From JALYQB01 sp035640155 (GTDB lineage: Bacteria > Actinomycetota > Actinomycetes > Mycobacteriales > Pseudonocardiaceae), in contig DASQWR010000117.1 of assembly GCA_035640155.1 (NCBI GenBank), forward strand, positions 1 to 12,197: 12,197 nucleotides of DNA, written 5' to 3'. The notes beneath the pieces were generated by a model. It ran no database searches. It was not told the DNA's origin and saw only the letters and a program-made list of their open reading frames with translations. The position numbers and the translations under genes are program-made. Each line of letters starts with the position of its first letter. Positions within the stretch are counted from its first letter, which is position 1. This document shows, one piece after another, positions 1-6,379 of this stretch.

Positions 1-233
1 CGGCTCAGCGCGGCCGCCAGGCAGGCGTGCCGGACCGGGCACGGGGTGCAGAGCTGCTTGGCGCGCTCCAGCTCGCTGGGAGAGTCGGCGAACCACAGGT
101 CGGGATCGTGCGTGCGGCAGGGCAACGCGGTGGCGCCCCCGGTCGCGGATGCTTCCAGCAGCTGGGCCAGGTCAGCCTCGCTGCACGGATCCGGTGGCGC
201 CCCGCTGTCCAGCGGGACGGTGGCGGTCAACAC
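1..233 (-). CDS. whiB7: WhiB7/WblC Fe-S transcriptional regulator, 3' part beyond the window
   Basis: WhiB-family [4Fe-4S] regulator; WhiB7 binds the primary sigma factor and activates intrinsic resistance to ribosome-targeting antibiotics. The 77 codons seen carry all four cluster cysteines, C39, C62, C65 and C71, in the WhiB spacing (C-x22-C-x2-C-x5-C), with DPDLWFADSPSELERAK between the first two, a WhiB-family core. The GTG start at 233 is chosen because AGGAGG lies 7 nt upstream; a TTG at 230 would also be possible. The C-terminal GVWGG turn and the AT-hook that define WhiB7 fall outside the window. The assignment to WhiB7 rather than another WhiB therefore rests on the uvrD2 neighbour (as Rv3197A/Rv3198c in M. 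tuberculosis) and on the attenuated uORF leader upstream. It is transcribed in the same direction as uvrD2 but has its own promoter at 606-642. Confidence 0.9.
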   Translation of the reverse strand, partial: MLTATVPLDSGAPPDPCSEADLAQLLEASATGGATALPCRTHDPDLWFADSPSELERAKQLCTPCPVRHACLAAALS

Positions 234-240
234 GGTGTCT

Positions 241-246
241 CCTCCT
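241..246 (-). promoter_or_regulatory. whiB7 ribosome binding site
   Basis: Minus-strand AGGAGG, fully complementary to the 16S anti-Shine-Dalgarno core, is 7 nt from the GTG at 233. It fixes the whiB7 start and shows that translation initiation is strong once the transcript is completed, so control is expected at the level of transcript completion. Confidence 0.85.
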
Positions 247-336
247 CGGATGGCCGGTGGTGCTCCTCGGTGCTGCTGTCTCTGGTGCTGCCTCTACAAG
301 GCACAGATGGAGGGGACCCGGGCGGAGATACACGAA

Positions 337-368
337 GGCCGCGGATTCCCGTTGCGGGGTCCGCGGCC
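337..368 (-). terminator. Attenuator hairpin in the whiB7 leader
   Basis: In the transcript, GGCCGCGGA (368-360) pairs perfectly with TCCGCGGCC (345-337), and an inner CCCG/CGGG pairing closes a 3-nt loop. The run after the stem is only TTCGTGTAT, so this is a GC-rich terminator with a weak U-tract, as is common in actinobacteria. It lies 26 nt after the uORF stop and about 100 nt before the whiB7 start. That is the place expected for the transcription attenuator described for whiB7/wblC leaders in Mycobacterium and Streptomyces. Its function is inferred from structure and position. Confidence 0.72.
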
Positions 369-414
369 TCGATGAGCCTGCTGGTCTCGACGACCTAGGG
401 CTCTGCTGCGGACC
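358..414 (-). promoter_or_regulatory. Predicted antiterminator pairing in the whiB7 leader
   Basis: Transcript bases GGTCCGC at 414-408, inside codons 40-42 of the uORF, are exactly complementary to GCGGACC at 364-358. The latter includes most of the 5' arm of the attenuator (368-360). After one A/C mismatch the helix can gain two more pairs (406-405 with 367-366). The two structures cannot coexist. A ribosome finishing the uORF would cover 408-414 and leave the terminator free to form; a ribosome stalled early would expose 408-414 and block it. The pairing is visible in the sequence; the regulatory role is inference. Confidence 0.55.
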
Positions 415-532
415 TACACACGCGGTCGATGACCGGCACCTTGGCGCCGAGGAGGCAAACCGCTGCTACGGGCATGGCGAAGGACCCGGACAGCGCGAGG
501 TCACGGGTACCGGCGGTCACGTTGCTGTCCAT
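395..532 (-). CDS. Upstream ORF (leader peptide, 45 aa) of whiB7
   Basis: The ATG at 532 follows AGGAGG (545-540) with a 7-nt spacer, as good a ribosome binding site as that of whiB7 itself. It opens a 45-codon frame ending in TAG at 397-395. The peptide begins MDSNVTAGTRDLALSG and ends VCRSAAEP. It resembles no protein family I know and is probably read for the act of translation, not for its product. whiB7/wblC genes are known to be controlled by leader uORFs that sense slowed translation; the position here, between promoter and attenuator, fits that. Codons 39-40 are TGT-AGG, two rare codons in a row in this GC-rich genome, right at the predicted antiterminator segment. Translation has not been shown. 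Confidence 0.72.
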   Translation of the reverse strand: MDSNVTAGTRDLALSGSFAMPVAAVCLLGAKVPVIDRVCRSAAEP

Positions 533-605
533 CTCGGCACCTCCTCGCGGCGCTCGTCAGGGTCAAGGCGATCCTGGTCAGCGGCCTCCCAGGGCCGTAC
601 TCAGC

Positions 606-642
606 AGGCTAGGACCCACACGAGACGCCCACAACTGGTTTT
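606..642 (-). promoter_or_regulatory. whiB7 promoter with A-rich WhiB7-type site
   Basis: On the minus strand there is TTGTGG (634-629), a 17-nt spacer and TAGCCT (611-606), fitting a sigma-A promoter with TTGnnn and TAnnnT boxes. An AAAA patch (642-639) lies four bases upstream of the -35 box, the arrangement known for WhiB7-activated promoters, including its own. The predicted start near 599 gives a leader of about 365 nt, which contains the uORF and the attenuator. The promoter begins only 13 bp after the uvrD2 stop codon, and I see no terminator between them. Confidence 0.68.
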
Positions 643-654
643 CCGGCCCGGTCC

Positions 655-2721
655 TCAGCCGGTTGTCTGCTCACCGCGAACCAGCGCCAGCACGTCGGCT
701 CCGTAGCGGTCGAGCTTGGCCGCTCCGATGCCCGGGATCGCGACCAGCCCGGCGGTGTCACTCGGCCGTTGCTCCGCGATCGCGGTGAGGGTGGCGTCGG
801 TGAACACGACGTAGGCGGGCACCTTCTGTTCCTTCGCCCGGCCGGTACGCCAGTCCCGCAGCTGCTCCAACAGCTCGGGGTCGGCATCTGACGGGCAGGA
901 CGCGCACCGGGAGAGCTTCACCGCCAGCGTGCCGGTGACTGTCGCGCCGCAGACCCGGCAGTGGCCGACCTCCTTCGGCTTCGTCCGCACCTCGGGCCGC
1001 CGGTGCGCTGGACGGTCGGGCACCAGCCCGTGCAGGAATCGGCTGCGCCGCCGGCTGCGGCGCCCACCGGCCGAGCGGGACAGCGCCCAGGACAGCGAGA
1101 GCCACCGCCGGGCGCGGGTCACGCCGACGTAGAGCAGCCGCCGCTCCTCCTCGACCGCATGGGTCTCAGTGCCCGAGGACAGGGCGTGCTGGATCGGCAC
1201 CGTCCCGTCGACCAGCCCGACGACGAAGACCGCGTCCCACTCCAGGCCCTTCGCGGCGTGCAGCGACGCCAGCGTGACGCCCTGCACGGCTGGCGGGTGG
1301 GCCGCCTCGGCGCGGGTCTCGAGCTCGGTGAGGAACCGGGGCAGGTCGGCACCGGGCACGGTCGCCACCAGGTCCTCGGCGAGCTCGACCAGCGCGCGGA
1401 GGGACTCCCACCGGGCCCGGGCAGCGGTGCCAGCGGGAGGCTCGGCGGACAGCCCCTGCGGACCCAACACGGCGTGCACGTCGGCGACGAGGTCGGCGCC
1501 GGGCCCGGAGGCCGCGGCGCGCAACGCCCGCAGCGCAGCCCGGACCTCGGCGCGCTGGAAGAACCGCTCACCACCGCGGACCTGGAACGGGATGCCCCGC
1601 GCGTCGAGGGCCTGCTCGTAGACCTCGGACTGGGCGTTGACCCGGTACAGCACGGCGATCTCCCCGGCGGGCACTCCCTCGGCGATCAGAGCGGCGATGC
1701 GCTCGACCACCGCGGCTGCCTCGGCGGGCTCGTCGTCGTGCTCGGCGAACTCCGGCTCCGGGCCGGGCGGCTGCTGGCCGACGAGCTCCAGCCGTGACCC
1801 CGCGGGGCGCTCCCGGGCCGCGGCGATGACGCGGTTGGCCAGTGCCACCACCTGCGGAGTGGACCGGTAGTCGCGCTGCAGTCGCACCGTCACGGCGTCC
1901 GGGAAGCGGCGGGTGAAACCGAGCAGGAAGCGGGGTGCGGCTCCGGCGAAGGAGTAGATCGTCTGGTTCGCGTCGCCGACCACGGTGAGGTCGTCCCGGT
2001 CCCCGAGCCAGGCGTCGAGCACCCGCTGCTGCAATGGCGTGACGTCCTGGTACTCGTCGACGACGAAGCACCGGTAGCGGTTCCGGAACTCCTCGGCGAC
2101 GCTTCCGTGCTCCTCCAGCGCGGCCGCGGTGTGCAGCAACAGGTCGTCGAAGTCCAGCACCCGGGCCTGGTTCTTCAGCTGCTCGTAGGCCAGGTAGACC
2201 TGCCCGACCTGGGCGGCGGGCAGTGGGATGTCCCGCCGGGTGGCGGCCCCCGCATAGTCCTCGGGGGGGACGAGGCTGCCCTTGGCCCACTCGATCTCAC
2301 CCGCGAGGTCCCGCAGGGTGTCGGCGGTGGTGGGAGCACCGGCGCGCTGCGCGGCCTGACCGACCAGCCGCAGCTTGCGCTCGAGCAGCGGCCACGGCTC
2401 GTCCCCGACCACCTGGGGCCAGAAGTAGCGCAGCTGGCGCAGGGCCGCGGCGTGGAACGTCCGGGCCTGCACCCCGGTGACGCCCAGCGCCCGCAGCCGG
2501 GTGCGCATCTCGCCGGCCGCACGGGCGGTGAACGTCACGGCCAGCACCTGGCCCGCGGCCGCGTGCCCGGCCCGCACCAGGTGGGCGATGCGCCGGGTGA
2601 TGGTGCGGGTCTTGCCGGTGCCCGCCCCGGCGAGCACGCACACCGGGCCTCGCGGGGCCAGCACGGCAGCCCGCTGCTCGGGATCCAGCCCGTCGTCCGG
2701 TAGCTCCGCCACGACCCGCAT
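655..2721 (-). CDS. uvrD2: UvrD2, SF1A ATP-dependent 3'-5' DNA helicase
   Basis: Helicase of about 688 aa, close to the 700 aa of mycobacterial UvrD2, probably acting in DNA repair and R-loop or replication-block clearance. Motifs in order: Q-motif EQRAAVL; Walker A GAGTGKT (K37); Walker B VVDEYQD (D222, E223); motif III VVGDANQTIYSFAGA (about 247-261); motif IV around RDYRSTPQVV; motif V LHAAKGLEWD (from about 486); motif VI EERRLLYVGVTRAR (about 524-537). The tail carries CxxC-x14-CxxC (C588, C591, C606, C609), the UvrD2 zinc tetracysteine, and then an HRDC domain ending IPGIGAAKLDRYG. The ATG at 2721 is preferred because the codons between 2742 and 2721 (TCT, GGA, CCT, AGG) are atypical for this genome; an ATG at 2742 (695 aa) remains possible. 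An open frame running to 3072 only reads through the opposite-strand mycoredoxin. Confidence 0.95.
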   Translation of the reverse strand: MRVVAELPDDGLDPEQRAAVLAPRGPVCVLAGAGTGKTRTITRRIAHLVRAGHAAAGQVLAVTFTARAAGEMRTRLRALGVTGVQARTFHAAALRQLRYFWPQVVGDEPWPLLERKLRLVGQAAQRAGAPTTADTLRDLAGEIEWAKGSLVPPEDYAGAATRRDIPLPAAQVGQVYLAYEQLKNQARVLDFDDLLLHTAAALEEHGSVAEEFRNRYRCFVVDEYQDVTPLQQRVLDAWLGDRDDLTVVGDANQTIYSFAGAAPRFLLGFTRRFPDAVTVRLQRDYRSTPQVVALANRVIAAARERPAGSRLELVGQQPPGPEPEFAEHDDEPAEAAAVVERIAALIAEGVPAGEIAVLYRVNAQSEVYEQALDARGIPFQVRGGERFFQRAEVRAALRALRAAASGPGADLVADVHAVLGPQGLSAEPPAGTAARARWESLRALVELAEDLVATVPGADLPRFLTELETRAEAAHPPAVQGVTLASLHAAKGLEWDAVFVVGLVDGTVPIQHALSSGTETHAVEEERRLLYVGVTRARRWLSLSWALSRSAGGRRSRRRSRFLHGLVPDRPAHRRPEVRTKPKEVGHCRVCGATVTGTLAVKLSRCASCPSDADPELLEQLRDWRTGRAKEQKVPAYVVFTDATLTAIAEQRPSDTAGLVAIPGIGAAKLDRYGADVLALVRGEQTTG

Positions 2722-2760
2722 CCTCGCAGGCCATCCAGACATCTCCCCAGCCCCGGCAGT

Positions 2761-2785
2761 CCCGATCGGTTCCGCCCCGATCGGG
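2761..2785. repeat. Inverted repeat in the uvrD2/mrx1 divergent spacer
   Basis: Perfect 9-bp arms, CCCGATCGG at 2761-2769 and CCGATCGGG at 2777-2785, are separated by 7 bp. Each arm contains the self-palindrome CCGATCGG, so the two octamers also stand 15 bp apart as direct repeats. The repeat is 6 bp upstream of the predicted -35 box of the mycoredoxin promoter and about 40 bp upstream of the uvrD2 start. It could be an operator for either gene or a hairpin in the uvrD2 leader. The sequence does not decide between these. Confidence 0.5.
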
Positions 2786-2791
2786 GCCCCC

Positions 2792-2819
2792 GGAACAACA
2801 GACCCCGTGACCGGTGTTG
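2792..2819 (+). promoter_or_regulatory. Sigma-R/sigma-H-type promoter of the mycoredoxin gene
   Basis: GGAACA at 2792-2797 is followed by 18 nt and GTTG at 2816-2819. This matches the GGAAY-N18/19-GTT pattern of the thiol-stress sigma factors SigR (Streptomyces) and SigH (Mycobacterium). The expected start of transcription is about 7-10 nt further, at or next to the GTG at 2829, so the mRNA would be leaderless. A thiol-oxidation-induced promoter suits a mycoredoxin. The match is to a short consensus, so chance cannot be excluded. Confidence 0.6.
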
Positions 2820-2828
2820 GCATCTGCC

Positions 2829-3068
2829 GTGAGCGAGCTGACGATGTACACGACGGTCTGGTGCGGCTTCTGCTGGCGGCTGAAGGCGCAGCTGGACCAC
2901 GCCGGGATCGGCTATCACGAGGTCGACATCGACCGCGACCCCGACGCTGCGGCATTCGTGCAGAGCGCCAACGGAGGCAACCAGACGGTGCCGACGGTGC
3001 GGCTCCCCGACGGGTCGACGCTGACCAACCCCTCGATCGACCAGGTGACCAGGGCTCTCGCGGCCTGA
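2829..3068 (+). CDS. mrx1: Mycoredoxin (glutaredoxin-like, mycothiol-dependent)
   Basis: A 79-aa thioredoxin-fold protein with redox motif W-CGFC (C12, C15) near the N-terminus, the TVPTV cis-proline loop (P55), and the NGGNQTVPTVRLPDGSTLTNPS region typical of mycoredoxin-1 (Rv3198A in M. tuberculosis). Mycoredoxins reduce protein-mycothiol mixed disulfides in the cytosol of actinobacteria. The usual motif is CGYC; here Phe replaces Tyr. The GTG at 2829 is chosen because no Shine-Dalgarno precedes any candidate start and the predicted promoter ends just upstream, implying a leaderless message. The longer GTG at 2814 would lie within the -10 region. The gene is divergent from uvrD2, as in mycobacteria, and convergent with the M16 genes, 32 bp separating the stops. 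Confidence 0.92.
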   Translation: MSELTMYTTVWCGFCWRLKAQLDHAGIGYHEVDIDRDPDAAAFVQSANGGNQTVPTVRLPDGSTLTNPSIDQVTRALAA

Positions 3069-3100
3069 CCACTCACCCCGCTGGGAGGCGTCCGACGTCC

Positions 3101-4534
3101 TCAGGGCAGCGCCACGCCACCCAGAGCGGACAGCGGGCCGGCGAGCTCCTCGGCGTCACCCACCACGACCCCGGTGAACCGGCTCGGGGCGAGGAACGTG
3201 GTCGCGGCAGCAGCCACCTCCTCGGCGCTCACCGCCTGCAGTCGCGCGGGGTGCTCGCGCAGCCAGTCCGCGTCGAGTCCGAGCATGGCGAGCGCCGTGA
3301 GGTTGCCGGCTAGCCCGGCCTGCGACGAGGTCGCGATGGTGAGCGACCCCACCGCGTAGTGCCGCGCGCTGTCCACCTCGGACGGCTTCGGCGGCACGAT
3401 CGCGATACGCCCCAGCTCGTAGCGGGTCTCCAGCAGTGCCGCCGCGGTGACCTCGCTGGCGGTGTCGGCATCGGCGAGCAGAGTGGCGCCGTGCAGGGTG
3501 AACTCGAACCCGGAGTGCGCGCTGTAGGTGTAGCCCTTCTCCTCTCGGATGTTCTCCACCCAACGAGAGGAGAAGTAGCCCCCGAAGACGAGGTTGGCCA
3601 GCTGCAGCGCGGGGTAGCGCGGATCGGTCCGCGGCAGCGCCTGCCCGGAGAGTCGCAGCGACGACTGCACCGCACCCCGCCGGTGCACGAGCTGCAGGTT
3701 CCCCCCGGTCACCTCGGGCAGCGGCGCGAGTTCGGTGGCGGTGCGGTCCGAGCGCCACTCACCCAGCACCGCGGCCACCGCGTCGACGGCCTTCGCCGGT
3801 GTGAGGTCGCCGACGAGCACCAGCACGGCGCCGCGGGGCACCAGGGCCCGTCGGTGCAGCGTCCGAACCGCAGTGGGGGTGACGGCGGCGACATCGGAGG
3901 CCTGGGGAATCTCCCGGGTGGCGGGGTGGTCGCCGTAGCGGTGCCGCTGCAGCGCCTCGCGGGCGATCACCCGGGGCTTCGAGCGGCTCACCGTGATCCG
4001 CTCCACCAGCCGGGCGCGCTCGTGGTTGACCTCGGCTGCGGCATGCGAGGCGGAGGTGAGCGCGTCGGCGAGCACGTCGAGCAGTACGTCGAGGCCGCTC
4101 GCGAGCGCCGACCCGGAAACCGACAGGTGCTCGGGGTCGACCCCGGCGTGCAGGTCACCGCCGACGGCGGCGAGTTCGGTGTCGATGTGAAAGCGGTCCC
4201 GCCGCGACGTGCCGTGCAGCAGGGTCGCGGCCAGCACCTCGGCCCGCGCGGCGTGGGTGGCGGAGGTACCCCCGAAGGGCACCGCCAGCCGCAGCTCCAC
4301 CATCGGTACCGCGGGCCGCTGGACCGCGATCACCCGCAGGCCACTGTCCAGCGTGGTGTCCACCATCGCCGGTGCCCGGAAGGTGCGTTGCCGGCCCAGC
4401 GGGGGCACCGGTCGGGGGCCCTGCGCGGTGGTGCCGATCTCCGCCGCCGAGCGGTGCGAGGACACGGCGGCAGGGCGGTGCGCGGCCACTGGCGCCCCGC
4501 GGTGCAGGGAACCGGTGCTGCTGCGGGGGCCCAT
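3101..4534 (-). CDS. M16 peptidase family protein, non-catalytic subunit
   Basis: A 477-aa M16 (insulinase/pitrilysin, M16B-like) protein that lacks the inverted zinc motif HxxEH. By alignment with its neighbour, the site reads EVLAA (99-103), so it cannot bind zinc in the usual way. It keeps the second-domain segment with SSRW and IREEKGYTYS (R324/R330, Y335/Y337), the R/Y element that partner subunits supply to the active site of the catalytic chain. It should form a heterodimer with the product of the gene upstream. The ATG (4534-4532) overlaps the upstream TGA as TGATG, so translation is probably coupled. The first 55 residues or so are a Ser/Arg/His/Pro-rich extension before the domain begins at about VDTTLDSGLRV; I see no signal peptide in it. 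An open frame up to 4750 is a read-through into the upstream gene in another frame. Substrate unknown. Confidence 0.88.
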   Translation of the reverse strand: MGPRSSTGSLHRGAPVAAHRPAAVSSHRSAAEIGTTAQGPRPVPPLGRQRTFRAPAMVDTTLDSGLRVIAVQRPAVPMVELRLAVPFGGTSATHAARAEVLAATLLHGTSRRDRFHIDTELAAVGGDLHAGVDPEHLSVSGSALASGLDVLLDVLADALTSASHAAAEVNHERARLVERITVSRSKPRVIAREALQRHRYGDHPATREIPQASDVAAVTPTAVRTLHRRALVPRGAVLVLVGDLTPAKAVDAVAAVLGEWRSDRTATELAPLPEVTGGNLQLVHRRGAVQSSLRLSGQALPRTDPRYPALQLANLVFGGYFSSRWVENIREEKGYTYSAHSGFEFTLHGATLLADADTASEVTAAALLETRYELGRIAIVPPKPSEVDSARHYAVGSLTIATSSQAGLAGNLTALAMLGLDADWLREHPARLQAVSAEEVAAAATTFLAPSRFTGVVVGDAEELAGPLSALGGVALP

Positions 4535-5835
4535 CAGGAGTCCCCTCCCTCGGGTTCGAGGATCAGTACGGCACGGGAATCGGGCGCCAAGCCGGCTGCC
4601 GCCGCGGCGACCTGCTCCGGGCCGACCGCTTCGACCATCGACGGCAGCTCGGCCACCAACTCGGCGCGTCCGTGCAGCAGCTCGAAGGCACCGACAGCCA
4701 GCGTCCGGGAAGCCAGCCGGTCGTGCTCGCGGAAGAGCGCCGCCGCCCACCGCGCGGTGGCGCGGGTGAGCTCCTCGGGCTCCGGGCCGTGCTCGGCCAC
4801 CCTGGCGATCTCCTCGTCGGCCGCGGCGAGCACCCGCTCGACGTCCACCGAGGCCGGATGGATCGCGGTGACGGTGAAGGTGTCGGGGTCACGCGCATCC
4901 AGCGGTGCCCCCAGCAGGCCGCAGCCGGCGCCGATCTCAGTCACCAGCTCGTCGGTGTGGACCAGCCGCTGCTCCAGGCGGGAGGAGTCGCCGTCGGCGA
5001 GCACACCGGCGAGCACGTCGAACGCGAGGTAGCCGGCCAGGTCGCACGTCGGGTCGGGCAGCCGGTAACCCAGCGCGAGCGCAGGCAGCGGTGCGAGCGG
5101 GTCGGGCAGTGCGTGGCGCCGCTCGGCGTCGGGTGCCGGTTCCGCGAACGACGGCCGGGACGGGACGGGACGGCTTGGCACGTCGTCGAAATGCCGGTGC
5201 ACCAGCTCCAGGGTGTGCCCGACGTCGAGGTCACCGGCGACCGCGAGCACGGCGTTGCCCGGGGCGTAGTAGGCGTCGAAGAACGCCGCGCAGTCCTCGA
5301 CTGTCGCCGCTTCGAGTTCGGTGAAGTCACCGTAACCGTTGTGGGCGTTGGGGAACGTGCCGTAGAGCACCGGTGGCAGGGTGATCCAGGGGAACCCGCC
5401 GTAGGGGCGGTTGAGCACGTTGAGCCGGATCTCCTCCTTCACCACGTCGACCTGGTTGCGCAGGTTCTCCTCGGTGATGGTCGGGGCACGCATCCGGTCG
5501 GCTTCGAGGAAGAGCGCGCGCTCCAGCGCCGCGCCGGGCAACACCTGGTAGTAGTCGGTGTGATCCTGGTGGGTAGCGCCGTTGAAGGTGCCTCCGGAGG
5601 ACTGCACGTGCCTGAAGTGCGAGAGCTTCTCCAGGCTCTCGCTGCCCTGGAACATGAGGTGCTCGAACAGGTGCGCGAAACCGGTGCGCCCCTCCGGCTC
5701 GGACCGGAAGCCGACGTCATAGTGCACGCTGACCGCGACCACCGGAGCGGAGCGGTCCGGGGCCAGCACCACCCGCAACCCGTTGGCCAGCGTCGCGCGG
5801 TGCAGGTCGAGCTCGGGGGCAGGAAGGCGGGCCAT
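4534..5835 (-). CDS. M16 family zinc metallopeptidase, catalytic subunit
   Basis: A 433-aa M16B-like peptidase. The N-terminal domain has the zinc site HLFEH (H55, H59, catalytic E58) in GFAHLFEHLMFQGS, and the third ligand E135 in VVKEEIR, 76 residues on, which is the family spacing. The conserved GGTFNGATHQDHTDYY strand follows the zinc motif. The second domain has SSRLEQRL but no following Y-rich segment, so the substrate-binding R/Y pair is probably given by the downstream partner. This division of labour is known for split M16B enzymes and for mitochondrial processing peptidase beta/alpha. The protein has no signal peptide or membrane segment and is predicted to be cytoplasmic. The ATG at 5835 has AGGGTGG a few bases upstream. 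The substrate is not known. Confidence 0.93.
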   Translation of the reverse strand: MARLPAPELDLHRATLANGLRVVLAPDRSAPVVAVSVHYDVGFRSEPEGRTGFAHLFEHLMFQGSESLEKLSHFRHVQSSGGTFNGATHQDHTDYYQVLPGAALERALFLEADRMRAPTITEENLRNQVDVVKEEIRLNVLNRPYGGFPWITLPPVLYGTFPNAHNGYGDFTELEAATVEDCAAFFDAYYAPGNAVLAVAGDLDVGHTLELVHRHFDDVPSRPVPSRPSFAEPAPDAERRHALPDPLAPLPALALGYRLPDPTCDLAGYLAFDVLAGVLADGDSSRLEQRLVHTDELVTEIGAGCGLLGAPLDARDPDTFTVTAIHPASVDVERVLAAADEEIARVAEHGPEPEELTRATARWAAALFREHDRLASRTLAVGAFELLHGRAELVAELPSMVEAVGPEQVAAAAAGLAPDSRAVLILEPEGGDS

Positions 5836-5879
5836 CCCGCCACCCTAAACGGCGCGATCGAGGTGATGGGCTGCGGACG

Positions 5880-6299
5880 TCAGCCGAGCTGCCGGGTGCG
5901 TACCCGCCACACCAGCACTGCCCCGGCGGCGCCGGCCAGCACGGTGAGCCCCGCGGCCAGCCGCCGCTCGGTGATCGATTCGGCGGACACCCCGGTTCCG
6001 GCGAGCCGCACCGTCAGATCCCCAGCGGGAGCCGGCTGCGGTACCTCGACCGCGAGCACCTCCCCCGGACGGTTGCCGCAACCCTCCAGCTCCGCCACCG
6101 TGCTGCGCCCACGGAACTCGAAGCGCACCACGTCCCGCGCTTCCGATCCGCCGCACTCGGCGGCTTGCACCACGGTGGCCTGGGTGGGCCGGTAGCTGGT
6201 GACCGCTGCACCGGGCCAGAGCAGCCAGCCGATTCCGGCGAGCACCGCCACGAGGGCGAGCGCCAGCACCCTTGCGGGCCCGGTGCTCGTGCGCGCCAT
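5880..6299 (-). CDS. Conserved-looking membrane protein of unknown function, two TM segments
   Basis: 139 aa of unrecognised family. A hydrophobic stretch at about 11-33 (VLALALVAVLAGIGWLLWPG) and another at about 113-132 flank a polar domain of some 80 residues. That domain holds the only two cysteines, C49 (AAECGG) and C74 (EGCGN), which could form a disulfide if it lies outside the membrane. Basic residues at both ends place the termini in the cytoplasm. The arrangement recalls small DUF3592-like proteins, but I would not assign it. It lies 44 bp upstream of the M16 pair on the same strand and may be cotranscribed with it. No clear Shine-Dalgarno precedes the ATG at 6299. Codon usage is high-GC3 as in its neighbours, which supports real coding. 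Confidence 0.75.
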   Translation of the reverse strand: MARTSTGPARVLALALVAVLAGIGWLLWPGAAVTSYRPTQATVVQAAECGGSEARDVVRFEFRGRSTVAELEGCGNRPGEVLAVEVPQPAPAGDLTVRLAGTGVSAESITERRLAAGLTVLAGAAGAVLVWRVRTRQLG

Positions 6300-6358
6300 G
6301 AGACGAATGGTGGCACGCGCCGGCGGCTCCCCTGGAGCGGGTGGGACTTACCGCCGTC

Positions 6359-6373
6359 CCGGCCCCGGGCCGG
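6359..6373 (-). terminator. Possible hairpin after the channel gene
   Basis: Arms CCGGCCC and GGGCCGG with one central base start 6 bp after the stop codon of the channel gene. As RNA it would form a tight GC stem with a 3-nt loop once the inner pair opens. No U-tract follows. It may end the channel transcript, but GC-rich repeats of this size arise easily by chance here. Confidence 0.28.
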
Positions 6374-6379
6374 AGCCAG

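Noticed and set aside
27..788. Plus-strand frames over whiB7 and its leader
   Set aside because: They are antisense to the WhiB cysteine motif, the uORF and the promoter, and have no ribosome binding sites or homology.
2722..3072. N-terminal extension of uvrD2 to 805 aa
   Set aside because: It runs antisense through the whole mycoredoxin gene, is Arg/Ser/Pro-rich, and has no helicase homology before the Q-motif region.
3069..3100. Terminator between the convergent mrx1 and M16 genes
   Set aside because: The 32-bp gap has GACGTC and short GAGG/CCTC matches but no continuous stem.
4535..4750. N-terminal extension of the non-catalytic M16 subunit to 549 aa
   Set aside because: It overlaps the 3' end of the catalytic subunit on the same strand; the coupled ATG at 4534 explains the start better.
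3359..6195. Long plus-strand frames of 557 and 607 codons across the M16 genes
   Set aside because: They are Gly/Arg/His-rich shadows opposite genes with clear M16 motifs and match no family.
5836..6379. A nudC gene expected from mycobacterial synteny
   Set aside because: No frame in this interval, or between mrx1 and the channel, shows a Nudix box (GX5EX7REUXEEXGU).
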